A program made the position numbers and the translations under genes. From Balneolaceae bacterium (lineage in GTDB: Bacteria > Bacteroidota > Rhodothermia > Balneolales > Balneolaceae), in NCBI GenBank assembly GCA_017640605.1, contig JAEPQH010000014.1, positions 24,855 through 88,854 on the forward strand: a stretch of DNA of 64,000 bases, in the 5' to 3' direction. A model generated the notes under the pieces. It did not search any database, was not told the origin of the DNA, and saw only the letters and a program-made list of their open reading frames with translations. Shown one piece after another: positions 54,779-63,387 of the stretch (its first letter is position 1; each line of letters starts with the position of its first letter).

Positions 54779-55939
54779 TTATTTGCCTAACCACGATTGG
54801 TAGTACACGCCATCATCAATCTTTAGGGCGTTTTCGGTGACTTGCAATGGTTTAAAAGTATCCACCATAACGGCGTATTCGTCTGTGCCTTTTTTGCCGA
54901 TGCTTGCTTCATACGCACCGGGATGTGGACCGTGTGGAATCCCAGCCGGATGTAAAGAGATATAACCTTCTTCTACATGGTTTCGGCTCATGAAATCACC
55001 TTCGGCGTAATAAATCACTTCATCCGAATCGATGTTAGAGTGATTATAAGGCGCCGGAATTGCTTTTGGGTGATAATCATATAAACGAGGTACGAATGAG
55101 CACACTACAAAAGCTGAGGTTTCAAAGGTTTGGTGCACCGGTGGCGGTTGGTGAACCCGACCGGTAATTGGCTCGAAATTATAAATCGAAAAACCATAAG
55201 GGAAGTTATAGCCGTCCCATCCAATCACATCAAATGGATGCGAAGCGTAGGTTAGCTGATGAATCATTCCCTGCTTTTTTATTTTGATGAGAAACTCGCC
55301 TTTTTCGTCGAAAGTCTCGAGCTCAGTAGGTAGTTTCAAATCACGTTCGCAATACGGAGAATGCTCCAAATACTGCCCGAACCAGTTCCGATATCGCTTT
55401 GGCGAATAAATGGGCACATTCGATTCGGTGATGAAATGACGATTGTTCTCATCATCAAATGAAATCTGATAAATAACACCGCGAGGAATCAACAAATAAT
55501 CGCCAGGTACAAATTCGATGTTTCCGATAAAGGTTCGGAGTGTTCCACTTCCTTTGTGGATGTAAATCAGCTCGTCGGCATCGGTGTTTTTGTAGAAATA
55601 TTCGGTGAGTGATTTTTTTGGAGCCGCCAGATGTAAGGTTACATCGCTGTTGGTTAAAATCGGCTCACGCGCGTCGAGGTAATCGTCTTTGGGCGCTACA
55701 TCCATCCCTTTCAGCATCATCGATTTCATATTATTACCCACCGCAACTTTTGGGGAAACATCAATGGCTTTGCCCACTTCTGCCACCATAGTTGGGCGAT
55801 GGATGTGATAAGAAAGCGTCGACATTCCATCAAAACCGATGGTGCCAAATAACTGCTCGTTGTATAAACTTCCATCCGGTTGGCGGAATTGAGTATGCCG
55901 CTTGGGCGGGATTTTTCCAAGTCGATGATAAATAGGCAT
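54779..55939 (-). CDS. hmgA: homogentisate 1,2-dioxygenase
   Basis: 386 residues, a cupin-type iron enzyme opening the ring of homogentisate to maleylacetoacetate. Signatures: HTQFRQPDGSLYNEQLFGTIGFDGMSTLSYHIH, GWDGYNFPYGFSIYNFEPITGRVHQPPP, and the metal site NHSNIDSDEVIYYAEG with a later PAGIPHGPHPGAYE. Length is shorter than the human enzyme (~440) but normal for this bacterial type. First gene of the cluster HGD-FAH-flavin reductase-AacS; operator at 56009. Confidence 0.95.
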   Translation of the reverse strand: MPIYHRLGKIPPKRHTQFRQPDGSLYNEQLFGTIGFDGMSTLSYHIHRPTMVAEVGKAIDVSPKVAVGNNMKSMMLKGMDVAPKDDYLDAREPILTNSDVTLHLAAPKKSLTEYFYKNTDADELIYIHKGSGTLRTFIGNIEFVPGDYLLIPRGVIYQISFDDENNRHFITESNVPIYSPKRYRNWFGQYLEHSPYCERDLKLPTELETFDEKGEFLIKIKKQGMIHQLTYASHPFDVIGWDGYNFPYGFSIYNFEPITGRVHQPPPVHQTFETSAFVVCSFVPRLYDYHPKAIPAPYNHSNIDSDEVIYYAEGDFMSRNHVEEGYISLHPAGIPHGPHPGAYEASIGKKGTDEYAVMVDTFKPLQVTENALKIDDGVYYQSWLGK

Positions 55940-56008
55940 AAGACTTCACTTTAGGTTGGTTAGCCAAAGCTGAATTATATCGAATTCGGAGCATTAAGGC
56001 AGAAAAAA

Positions 56009-56022
56009 GTTGTTATAGCAAC
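56009..56022. promoter_or_regulatory. palindromic operator upstream of HGD
   Basis: GTTGTTATAGCAAC, 69 bp upstream of the HGD ATG, followed by TAATT; same 19-mer as before HPPD. It lies between HGD and the divergent HigA-type gene, so control of the latter is not excluded. Confidence 0.7.
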
Positions 56023-56121
56023 TAATTTTATTTAACTGTTAGTATATTTTTATCGTTGCGAAGAATCCTCTGCTTTTGATGTAAAAATCATTGATTACCA
56101 TTAGATGTTAAGGTGAAAATT

Positions 56122-56412
56122 ATGATCCCTGAAAACAGAAAAACCACTCATCCCGGAATAATTCTACTTAAAGAGTTTCTTGAACCGCTAGAATTGACTC
56201 AAAAACAATTGGCTAATCACTTAGGTATTCCAATTCAGAGAATTAATGAAATTGTTCGTGGTAAACGAGGTATTTCATCCGATACTGCTTGGTTATTATC
56301 CAAAGCCTTAAAAACTTCTCCGGAGTTTTGGTTGAACTTACAAGCAATGCATGACTTATCATCTAATCGACCAACTAGAGACATCGCACCACTTGTGGTT
56401 GATCAAGCGTGA
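56122..56412 (+). CDS. higA: HigA-type XRE antitoxin/regulator, no toxin partner seen
   Basis: About 96 residues; ATG at 56122 preceded by AAGG. THPGIILLKEFLEPLELTQKQLANHLGIPIQRINEIVRGKRGISSDTAWLLSKAL is the HigA/VapI helix-turn-helix, with EFWLNLQAMHDL after it. HigA normally follows a HigB RNase gene; the 180 bp upstream contain no such frame, so it is solitary here. It could be an orphan regulator. Confidence 0.85.
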   Translation: MIPENRKTTHPGIILLKEFLEPLELTQKQLANHLGIPIQRINEIVRGKRGISSDTAWLLSKALKTSPEFWLNLQAMHDLSSNRPTRDIAPLVVDQA

Positions 56413-56561
56413 AAGGTTGTTTCACTATAAGCACTAGTCCATGTTATTCTACTAAATTGGCGTCCTTTTTTTATCTGCAACAATACTAATTAGATTCTAA
56501 ATCTAGGTTACAACTTCTTAGTCCCTTTTATCTATATTCTCTGAGTCTAAAATTTATACTC

Positions 56562-57119
56562 ATGAGCTCCGAAGACAAGAAAAAACTTGGTTCTGTGAAG
56601 CGTGGAGTTTCCGATATGTTTCGGACTTCCTATCGCACCCACATCGAACTAAGTGCCATCGCCGACAATAAATCGAATATTATGATTTCCATTAACGGGA
56701 TTATCATTTCGATCATTATTGCCTCTATCTCCCCAAAAATTGATTCTAATCCTTGGTTACTGATTCCAACTGCAGCTTTGTTACTTACCTGCCTTGGTTC
56801 GATGATTTACGCTGTCCTTTCGGCCCGACCCAGAGTAAGTAAAGAGCCTGTAACTTTAGATGATGTGCGGGCAAATCGGGCCAATATTCTGTTTTTTGGG
56901 AATTTTCATACAATGGAGCGCGCCGATTATGTGGAAGGCATGGAAGAGCTCATGCAAGACTCAACCCGATTGTATGATAACATGGCGCGTGATATTCACG
57001 GACTTGGTGTAGTGCTTGCAAAAAAGTATCGCTTGCTCCGGATATCCTACAATATTTTTATGGTAGGACTCATCCTTTCGGTATTCAGTTTTATTGGTGT
57101 TTTTGCACTTGTGGTTTAA
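56562..57119 (+). CDS. PycTM-like (DUF5706) membrane effector, stand-alone
   Basis: 185 residues. An N-terminal cytoplasmic stretch with MFRTSYRTHIELSAIADNKSNIMISINGIIISIIIASISP, then a second helix (PWLLIPTAALLLTCLGSMIYAV) and a C-terminal helix (YNIFMVGLILSVFSFIGVFALV). The YRTHI.LS.IADNK.NIMI motif is the one I know from DUF5706 / Pycsar effector PycTM, which disrupts the membrane when a cyclic nucleotide made by PycC is sensed. No cyclase gene is within the window, so this is an orphan or has another role. Ends in a purine-rich run. Confidence 0.78.
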   Translation: MSSEDKKKLGSVKRGVSDMFRTSYRTHIELSAIADNKSNIMISINGIIISIIIASISPKIDSNPWLLIPTAALLLTCLGSMIYAVLSARPRVSKEPVTLDDVRANRANILFFGNFHTMERADYVEGMEELMQDSTRLYDNMARDIHGLGVVLAKKYRLLRISYNIFMVGLILSVFSFIGVFALVV

Positions 57120-57168
57120 GGAAGGAGAAAGGAGGAAGAAAAGAGGAGAAAGGAACAAGGAGAAAGGT
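57120..57168. repeat. purine-rich GGAGAAAGG minisatellite
   Basis: GGAAGGAGAAAGGAGGAAG, AGAGGAGAAAGG and AAGGAGAAAGG variants directly after the stop of the PycTM-like gene, same placement as the other gene-end minisatellites. Confidence 0.5.
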
Positions 57169-57179
57169 TTTTTCTATGA

Positions 57180-57380
57180 TTATTCTTCGGGGTTTTTGTA
57201 GGCCTCGGTAATTCGTTGATTCATCAAGCGGCGATAGTTTTTAAACTCGTATTCGCTAACCGTAAACTCTGATTTGAATTCCCCATCAAAACATTGAACG
57301 AGTAATTTATTCGGCCGATCGGCTTTAATAACGGTTACCTGAACGTTTCCAAGTTTGTACGAATCTACAGGGTCTGACAT
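57180..57380 (-). CDS. small protein of unknown function
   Basis: 66 residues from ATG at 57380 (a 71-residue form from 57395 is possible). MSDPVDSYKLGNVQVTVIKADRPNK then FTVSEYEFKNYRRLMNQRI: a short beta-strand region and a helix, no family recognised. Coding is likely: the frame is clean, it lies between genes with no overlap, and composition fits. Convergent with the PycTM-like gene, divergent from the thioredoxin-like gene. Confidence 0.55.
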   Translation of the reverse strand: MSDPVDSYKLGNVQVTVIKADRPNKLLVQCFDGEFKSEFTVSEYEFKNYRRLMNQRITEAYKNPEE

Positions 57381-57460
57381 ATTTTGTAAAAGCATTACGT
57401 GATGAAGTGCGAAAGATAGTATTTTAAACCATCAAACAACGTGAAAGAGTTCAAATCTCC

Positions 57461-57916
57461 ATGAGTAAAAAAACGATTATTGTAATTGTGCTTGCCGGAT
57501 TTGTCGGCGTTTTTTTATATAACGCATTAAAGAACACAGCACCGGTTGTTGTAGAAAATGCCCCCGACTGGAAAACCTTAGAGGCTGCCCAGCAAGAAGC
57601 CAGAGAGACCGATAAACTAATTCTGGTAGATGTATACGAAGTGGGATGTAAGTACTGTCGTGCTATGGAACGGGAAGTGTATCCCGATTCGACCGTAAGA
57701 GCGGTTTTAGATGCCGGTTACATTCCCGCAAAAGTAGATGGAAACTCTGCAGAAATGATCACATTTAATGGCGAAGATGTGATGTCGCGCGAGTGGGCGC
57801 AAAGTTATGGAGTGTATGTTTTTCCGGGAACTTTGATAATCGATGCGGAAGGCAATCTTATCCGATCAAAAACCGGATTTATGAATGTCGACGAATTACG
57901 CCGATTCCTGTATTAA
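57461..57916 (+). CDS. membrane-anchored thioredoxin-like protein
   Basis: 151 residues. N-terminal helix (KTIIVIVLAGFVGVFLYNAL) anchors a thioredoxin fold facing the periplasm. LILVDVYEVGCKYCRAMEREVYPD carries the active CxxC (GCKYC), and VYVFPGTLIIDAEGNLI contains the cis-Pro strand. A thiol-disulfide reductase of the DUF255/SoxW-like kind, probably for periplasmic protein cysteines. Ten bases precede the purU ATG, so they share a transcript. Confidence 0.88.
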   Translation: MSKKTIIVIVLAGFVGVFLYNALKNTAPVVVENAPDWKTLEAAQQEARETDKLILVDVYEVGCKYCRAMEREVYPDSTVRAVLDAGYIPAKVDGNSAEMITFNGEDVMSREWAQSYGVYVFPGTLIIDAEGNLIRSKTGFMNVDELRRFLY

Positions 57917-57926
57917 ACTGAATATT

Positions 57927-58790
57927 ATGCAGCAAAATCAGCAAGCCATTTTACTCATCCACTGCGAAGACCAACCGGGAATTATCGCAGCGGTTACTGA
58001 TTTTGTGCATCAACATGGTGGTAATATCATTGATTTGGATCAGCATACCGATACATTGCGCAATAAATTTTACATGCGCATTTCGTGGGATACCGCCCAT
58101 TTTGATTTAGATACTTCGGCAATAAATAAACAATTTTCGGAGCAATTAGCGGATCGATTCTCGATGAATTGGAATCTGTATACTACCGGAAAACCAATGC
58201 GATTAGCCCTTTTTGTTTCCAAGCAGTTGCATTGTTTGTATGATATTTTAGGGCGCTGGCAAACCAATGAATGGGAAGTTGAAATTCCGCTTATTATCAG
58301 TAATCATACCGATGCCGAACATGTGTCCGCAAAGTTCAATATCGATTTTCATCACCTTCCTATCACCAAAGAAAACAAACAAGAACAAGAAGTAAAACAG
58401 CAAGAACTTTTGAATGATCATTCGATCGATTTGGTGGTTCTAGCTCGTTACATGCAAATTCTTTCGGGTGATTTTATTGATGCGTGGCGAAATCGTATTA
58501 TTAATATTCATCACTCTTTTTTACCGGCTTTTCCGGGTGCCCGTCCTTATCACTCAGCCTATGAGCGAGGCGTAAAAATTATTGGTGCTACCAGCCATTA
58601 TGTTACCGAAGATCTGGATGAGGGGCCGATCATAGAACAGGATATTGTAAGAGTAACTCATCGCGATGATATTGAACGATTAGTAAGAAAAGGGCGCGAC
58701 CTTGAAACGCTGGTGCTGTCAAGAGCGGTTTGGAAACACATACAGCACAAAACTTTAGTAACGGATAACCGAACCATCATTTTTAACTAA
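57927..58790 (+). CDS. purU: formyltetrahydrofolate deformylase
   Basis: About 287 residues from ATG at 57927; an upstream frame overlapping the previous gene is not used. N-terminal ACT domain (AILLIHCEDQPGIIAAVTDFVHQHGGNII), then the formyltransferase fold with LVVLARYMQILSGDF, INIHHSFLPAFPGARPYHSAYERGVKIIGATSHYVTEDLDEGPIIEQD: the catalytic His and Asp are visible. It releases formate from 10-formyl-THF, balancing one-carbon units. Its neighbours, a thioredoxin and a PQQ dehydrogenase, do not share the pathway. Confidence 0.95.
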   Translation: MQQNQQAILLIHCEDQPGIIAAVTDFVHQHGGNIIDLDQHTDTLRNKFYMRISWDTAHFDLDTSAINKQFSEQLADRFSMNWNLYTTGKPMRLALFVSKQLHCLYDILGRWQTNEWEVEIPLIISNHTDAEHVSAKFNIDFHHLPITKENKQEQEVKQQELLNDHSIDLVVLARYMQILSGDFIDAWRNRIINIHHSFLPAFPGARPYHSAYERGVKIIGATSHYVTEDLDEGPIIEQDIVRVTHRDDIERLVRKGRDLETLVLSRAVWKHIQHKTLVTDNRTIIFN

Positions 58791-58804
58791 CTAAATCCAC
58801 CACT

Positions 58805-59899
58805 ATGAAAGCAATTAAACCCATTTTGGCGCTGGCTGCATTTCTTTTGATGCTTACGCCACTTCAAGCTCAGCAAAATTATGAAGCAGAACTCTACGTA
58901 GAAGGAATTGATGTACCTTGGGGGATGGCTTGGCTGCCTAACGGTGATATGCTCGTAACAGAGCGATCAGGATCTTTATTTCTGATCAGAGATGGTGAAA
59001 TCGTAACCACCATTGGAAATTTACCCGATGATCTGGAAGCCGACGGTCAGGGCGGTTTTTTGGATGTGGAAGTGCACCCAAATTATGAAGAAAACGGCTG
59101 GGTTTACTTCTCCTATTCTTACGCAAATAATGATGGATCAAATACAGCCATTGTTCGGGCACAGATCGTAAATAATGCGCTCGGGAACATACAAGATATT
59201 TATAAAGGTGAGCCTACTAAAACCGGTGGTCGACATTTCGGAAGTAGAATCGAATTCGATCGTGATGGATTTTTATTTTTTACGATTGGTGATCGTGGAA
59301 ACCGCGATGAACTCCCGCAGGATATCACCAAAGATGGTGGAAAGGTGTATCGAGTGCATGATGATGGTCGAATTCCGGAAGACAATCCTTTTGTTGGAAA
59401 TGATGATGCCAAAGCTGCAATTTGGTCGTACGGACACCGAAATCAGCAGGGAATGGCAATGAATCCCGAAAGTGGGGTAATGTGGGCGCATGAACACGGT
59501 CCACGTGGTGGGGATGAAATAAACATTATAAAACCCGGAGTAAATTACGGCTGGCCAATCCTTAGTTTTGGTATCAATTACAGTGGTACTTCTTTTGCGG
59601 AAGGAACCTATCGCGAGGGAATGGAACCGCCGGCAACCTATTGGGATCCGTCCATTGCTCCTTCCGGAATGACTTTCGTTACTTCAGATATCTATCCGGA
59701 TTGGAAAGGACATTTGATTGTGGGCTCTTTGAAATTTGCTCAATTACAACTGGTAGAAATTGATGGCGAAAGTGTGGTTAGCAGAACAGAAAAATTAGCT
59801 GGAATTGGCCGAGTTCGAAGTGTTAAGCAAGGTCCGGATGGCTATATTTACGTTGGAACCACCCGAGGTGGAATCCATCGAATTGTACCCGCTGAATAA
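58805..59899 (+). CDS. PQQ-dependent sugar dehydrogenase (soluble, YliI/Gdh-B type)
   Basis: 364 residues, signal peptide (KPILALAAFLLMLTPLQAQ). A six-bladed GSDH propeller: IDVPWGMAWLPNGDMLVTERSG, QGGFLDVEVHPNYEENGWVYFSYS, GGRHFGSRIEFDRDGFLFFTIGDRG, AIWSYGHRNQQGMAM, WAHEHGPRGGDEINI. The His and Arg/Asn residues at the PQQ site are in these motifs. It oxidises aldose sugars in the periplasm; PQQ must come from elsewhere as no pqq gene is present. 14 bp after purU. Confidence 0.92.
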   Translation: MKAIKPILALAAFLLMLTPLQAQQNYEAELYVEGIDVPWGMAWLPNGDMLVTERSGSLFLIRDGEIVTTIGNLPDDLEADGQGGFLDVEVHPNYEENGWVYFSYSYANNDGSNTAIVRAQIVNNALGNIQDIYKGEPTKTGGRHFGSRIEFDRDGFLFFTIGDRGNRDELPQDITKDGGKVYRVHDDGRIPEDNPFVGNDDAKAAIWSYGHRNQQGMAMNPESGVMWAHEHGPRGGDEINIIKPGVNYGWPILSFGINYSGTSFAEGTYREGMEPPATYWDPSIAPSGMTFVTSDIYPDWKGHLIVGSLKFAQLQLVEIDGESVVSRTEKLAGIGRVRSVKQGPDGYIYVGTTRGGIHRIVPAE

Positions 59900-59927
59900 T
59901 CAGCTACTTTATTTATCAGGAAATGAA

Positions 59928-59947
59928 AACCCGAGATGTCTCGGGTT
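59928..59947 (+). terminator. Rho-independent terminator after the dehydrogenase
   Basis: AACCCGAG-ATGT-CTCGGGTT-like stem followed by TTTTTT, 29 bp past the stop. Confidence 0.9.
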
Positions 59948-60100
59948 TTTTTGTTTAGTTAATATTTAAAGCGATTTAATTCCCATCGATATTGCTCTTC
60001 ACTTTCTTTAGCGGTTTATTATGTTCCGCATACCTTATAACGGATAAAACGAGTTCACAACGTGTTATTCTAAAGGTCATCCATCCTTAATAACACACTT

Positions 60101-61060
60101 ATGAAACCGTATTCTTTTCTATCCATTCTACTCTTTGCCAACATTGTTGGCTGTAGTTCTCCCGATTCAACTCCTGCAGTAAACTATTCTGCTACAACCA
60201 TTTCAACACCAACTCTGTTTGGAGAGGGTGTGATCTCAACTGCGGAAAACAGCGAATTCGAATTAACCTTTTCTACCGATGGACGAAGTATTTATTTCAC
60301 ACGAAGAGCTCCAGAGGAGAAGCAGCAGATCTATCAAAGTAATTTTGTACATGGCAACTGGACGAACCCGACTTTAGCACCATTTTCTACCGATAGAGAC
60401 GAAACCGCCCACATCACCCCCGATGGCAAATATTTGTTTTTCGGATCAGAACGCCCGATTCCCGGAAAACCGAATCTGGGCAATTTTGATATGAATGTTT
60501 GGATGATGGAAAGAGAAGGCGATGGTTGGAGCGAACCAACTCCTTTACCTGAACCCATTAATTCGGTTCAGGAAGAAGGCGAACAATGGCCATCTTCTAA
60601 TAACAATTTCGTTTTCACGAACGACAATCGCACCTTTTACTTCACCACCATGATGCGTGGCTCGGAAAGCATCAAGCTTTACACCACCCAATTTGATGGA
60701 ACCACCTTTACCGATCCGGAAGAAGTAAGCGATATTTTTGAGGATGAGAAGTACTGGGTGTATTCCGCGGTCATTTCTCCCGATGGAAACTACCTGGTAT
60801 TCAATAGCTATGGTATTCCAAATAGTGGAGGTGGCGAGGATTTATTCGTTAGCAAAAAAACCGAATCCGGATGGAGTAGAGCTCAACCTATGGGTGCTTT
60901 AATTAATACCGCTGATGAAGAAAGTAGTCCACGTTTTTCGAGGGATGGGAAGTACTTCTTTTTTAGTCGCGCCGAAAACTTAGGCAACTACGAATACGGC
61001 CAATGGAATATCTTTTTTATGGAAACAGAATATTTGGGATTGGAAGGGATGTTTGAGTGA
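60101..61060 (+). CDS. PD40/TolB-like beta-propeller lipoprotein
   Basis: 319 residues. Lipobox in SFLSILLFANIVGC. Repeated WD40-like/PD40 motifs: FSTDGRSIYFTRR, ITPDGKYLFFGSERP, FTNDNRTFYFTTM, ISPDGNYLVFNSYG, FSRDGKYFFFSRA, five to six blades. Periplasmic or surface lipoprotein, role unknown, distantly like the TolB propeller. Alone. Confidence 0.85.
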   Translation: MKPYSFLSILLFANIVGCSSPDSTPAVNYSATTISTPTLFGEGVISTAENSEFELTFSTDGRSIYFTRRAPEEKQQIYQSNFVHGNWTNPTLAPFSTDRDETAHITPDGKYLFFGSERPIPGKPNLGNFDMNVWMMEREGDGWSEPTPLPEPINSVQEEGEQWPSSNNNFVFTNDNRTFYFTTMMRGSESIKLYTTQFDGTTFTDPEEVSDIFEDEKYWVYSAVISPDGNYLVFNSYGIPNSGGGEDLFVSKKTESGWSRAQPMGALINTADEESSPRFSRDGKYFFFSRAENLGNYEYGQWNIFFMETEYLGLEGMFE

Positions 61061-61122
61061 TTATATTGTGGAATAATTGATGAATCACTCCCTTGATTCC
61101 AGTCACAAAGTCCAGAATTGAT

Positions 61123-61153
61123 TTGATACCAATTTTTGGTAATTTGTTATCAA
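61123..61153. promoter_or_regulatory. nested palindrome (ParD operator candidate)
   Basis: TACCAA-TTT-TTGGTA (61127-61141, perfect) nested in TTGATA (61123-61128) ... TATCAA (61148-61153), ending 12 bp before the ParD ATG. Such inverted sites are expected for ParD autorepression. Confidence 0.6.
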
Positions 61154-61165
61154 AAAATATTTGTC

Positions 61166-61408
61166 ATGGCTAAAAACACATCGATATCACTTGGAAGTCA
61201 TTTTGAAGAATTCATTAGAGAAGAAGTTCAGTCCGGCAGATATGGGTCGGTTAGCGAAGTTATTCGTTCCGCGCTTAGATTATTAGAACGTGAAGAAAAG
61301 AAAGAAAGAGAGTTAATTAAAGCACTCGAGTTAGGCGAAGAAAGTGGGTTTATAGAAGATTTCGATGCTGAAAAGAATCTATCTGAATTGCATCGAAAGC
61401 ACTTATGA
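61166..61408 (+). CDS. parD: ParD-family antitoxin
   Basis: About 80 residues from ATG at 61166. MAKNTSISLGSHFEEFIREEVQSGRYGSVSEVIRSALRLLEREE: a ribbon-helix-helix DNA-binding domain, followed by an acidic tail that binds the toxin. It overlaps the toxin gene by 4 bp (ATGA) as usual, and probably represses its own promoter through the palindrome at 61123-61153. Confidence 0.92.
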   Translation: MAKNTSISLGSHFEEFIREEVQSGRYGSVSEVIRSALRLLEREEKKERELIKALELGEESGFIEDFDAEKNLSELHRKHL

Positions 61409-61707
61409 GTAAAAACCAATATCGGATAAGTGCAAAAGCTAATGAGGATTTAAATAATATTTGGATATATACCTATCGTAAATGGTCAAAAGAACAAGCC
61501 GACAGATACTACCATTTATTACATAGTGAAATAGAATCTATTGCGGATAATTACTTACAAGGTAAATCCATTGAACACACTCGAAAATACTATCGAGTAA
61601 CTAAAATTAAATCACACCTTATCTTTTACCGAAAGATAGATGATGACATTGTGGAGATAGTTAGAATTCTTCACGAAAGAATGGATATTAAAAGTCACTT
61701 GAAATAA
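61405..61707 (+). CDS. parE: ParE-family toxin
   Basis: 100 residues. YRISAKANEDLNNIWIYTYRKWSKEQADRYYHLLHSEIESIADN and SHLIFYRKIDDDIVEIVRILHERMDI are ParE/RelE-fold signatures; ParE toxins inhibit gyrase. Full length and intact. Overlap with parD is ATGA. Confidence 0.92.
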   Translation: MSKNQYRISAKANEDLNNIWIYTYRKWSKEQADRYYHLLHSEIESIADNYLQGKSIEHTRKYYRVTKIKSHLIFYRKIDDDIVEIVRILHERMDIKSHLK

Positions 61708-61712
61708 AGAAG

Positions 61713-62147
61713 CTACTTTTTCGGCCCTATAAACCCCATCAAAAATAGTCCGCCCATACCTGTACTTATTGTCGAAGTAATTATCCAAAAAGAAATGGAG
61801 TTTTGTAGAATAAAAGGGTGATTACTAACAAATGGCAGGATGAATCCCGACATGCCTCTCAGAAGTAATATTGCTGAAATTATTCCCAACGCCGTTTTCT
61901 GTAGCGGCAATCTTCTGATCTCACCTGCAGCTGATATCGCGTAAGATCCCCAGATTGAAAAGACAATGGCGATCAACATCGTAAGGGTAAAGGGATATAA
62001 ACTTCCCGAGGCGTCCATATCGGCCATTTCTTGTCCGGCCCCAAAAAATACGTACCAATCACCTCCAACAATGGCGATACCCACATGGGTGATGGCAATG
62101 ATAAAACAACCAATTGCCGCTATTTTTAATGAAGTATTTTTACGCAT
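61713..62147 (-). CDS. four-helix membrane protein, unknown
   Basis: About 144 residues from ATG at 62147. Four hydrophobic helices; the first with ATGs near KIAAIGCFIIAITHVGIAIVGGDWYVFFGAGQEMADMD, then ISAILLLRGMSGFILPFV and IITSTISTGMGGLFLMGFIGP. Like small membrane proteins of DUF-type found in Bacteroidota; no function. Convergent with ParE, 6 bp away. Confidence 0.7.
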   Translation of the reverse strand: MRKNTSLKIAAIGCFIIAITHVGIAIVGGDWYVFFGAGQEMADMDASGSLYPFTLTMLIAIVFSIWGSYAISAAGEIRRLPLQKTALGIISAILLLRGMSGFILPFVSNHPFILQNSISFWIITSTISTGMGGLFLMGFIGPKK

Positions 62148-62153
62148 GCTCAA

Positions 62154-62619
62154 AGATAGATGAAAGCATGGTTAATTAATTGAGTGTTGGGTGCCTTCAA
62201 ATTTTCATCATCTGGTTTTTTCGATGTTTACTAGACTTGGTACGTATAGGAAGGAATAAAAGAAGCTTTATCGATTTACCCATGTTAGAATCTCAGTTTA
62301 ACCACAGAGTTCACAGAGAACCCCAAGGAATGGTATGAGAGGAATTCACTTGTTCATTGAATGTTCCCTATTGGATATTGAATATTGAATCCCATTCCTC
62401 CGGCCAACCACCCACTAAGCCTTGTGCTTTTATTGAATTAGCCCGTTCTTCGGGGGAGTATTTAAATGAAGGGGATAAAACCGTTATCGCAATTATATTA
62501 AATGCGAACAAACATCATTTTACTCTTGTAATTACGCAGTAAAACATGAATAAAACTTAAAGAGGATACTGGGATAACATGAACAAAGTGAGTGTTATGC
62601 TTATGTTAGTCAAAATAAA
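62154..62619. other. intergenic region before the HEPN-like gene
   Basis: About 465 bp. Contains common intergenic motifs (ACCACAGAGTTCACAGAGAA; GGATATTGAATATTGAAT). A 61-codon frame at 62357-62542 overlaps these and does not look like a gene. Confidence 0.45.
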
Positions 62620-63282
62620 ATGGAACTTGACCATATTGATAATATTAAGATAGTACCTGGAGTATCTACAATCACCAATTTTCATTCTATCCCGCAATTA
62701 CTTGAAGGGATATTCATGACTTATAATAATATTAATTCACTTCAAGAAAATTATTGGGAGTTGAGATATCCTGACGCATCGAAGGAAAGAATTGAAATTT
62801 TTAAAAAGTCTAGTTTCTCGATAAGCGGAGAGCTAAATCAGGTAGATGCGCAAGCTGTAAATCTTTTTCATTGGTATTCAATAAATCTCATCAACTATGC
62901 AAGATGTTGCGGCCTTGTGAAGTTTTTAAATAAAGAAGGGGTCCTTCCTGAGTACTTAGCTGGTGATAAGTATCTAATTGCAGAGTTAAAAACTGAACAA
63001 AAAAAATATCTGGACTCCATTCCGGAATTAGTGCCTGTAAGACACTTTAGAAATAAAGCTTCAGCACATTTAGCATATACTGATCCTATGCGTGATGATA
63101 ATCCCGCGACTTTAATCGAATCAATGTCAATACTACCAACTTTTGTGAATGGAGAGTTTCGGATGGGCATGATGACCAGAGGTAGAGGTGATCATAAGTC
63201 CTCTTTTTCAGAGCATCCTTGGAGTTTAACTAAGAACTTTCAAAGTCTAATTCCCAGGTATTTTAAAAATTACTTTGGCTAA
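62620..63282 (+). CDS. HEPN-like protein with RN(x4)H motif
   Basis: 220 residues, no signal. Mostly helical. VPVRHFRNKASAHLAY (near residue 143) has the R-N-x4-H arrangement and RHFRNKASAH context of HEPN nuclease-like and AbiU2-like domains. HEPN RNases often serve in toxin-antitoxin and phage-defence systems. N-terminal half has no clear domain. AT-rich, lying between a repeat-rich gap and an IS256-type element, so probably accessory DNA. No nucleotidyltransferase partner is seen within the window. Confidence 0.6.
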   Translation: MELDHIDNIKIVPGVSTITNFHSIPQLLEGIFMTYNNINSLQENYWELRYPDASKERIEIFKKSSFSISGELNQVDAQAVNLFHWYSINLINYARCCGLVKFLNKEGVLPEYLAGDKYLIAELKTEQKKYLDSIPELVPVRHFRNKASAHLAYTDPMRDDNPATLIESMSILPTFVNGEFRMGMMTRGRGDHKSSFSEHPWSLTKNFQSLIPRYFKNYFG

Positions 63283-63387
63283 CAATGTATAAACCCAATG
63301 CGGTGGCATTTTTTACTTGGGAACAAGAAGTAGAAAATTGAAAACTCTAACCAACCGATAAAGATTAATCAAAACCGCACTGGGCGG

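Noticed and set aside
57430..57465. tRNA-like GTTCAAATC sequence
   Set aside because: No acceptor or anticodon stems can be formed with the surrounding bases.
62357..62542. 61-codon frame before the HEPN-like gene
   Set aside because: It overlaps generic intergenic repeat motifs and shows no recognisable protein features.
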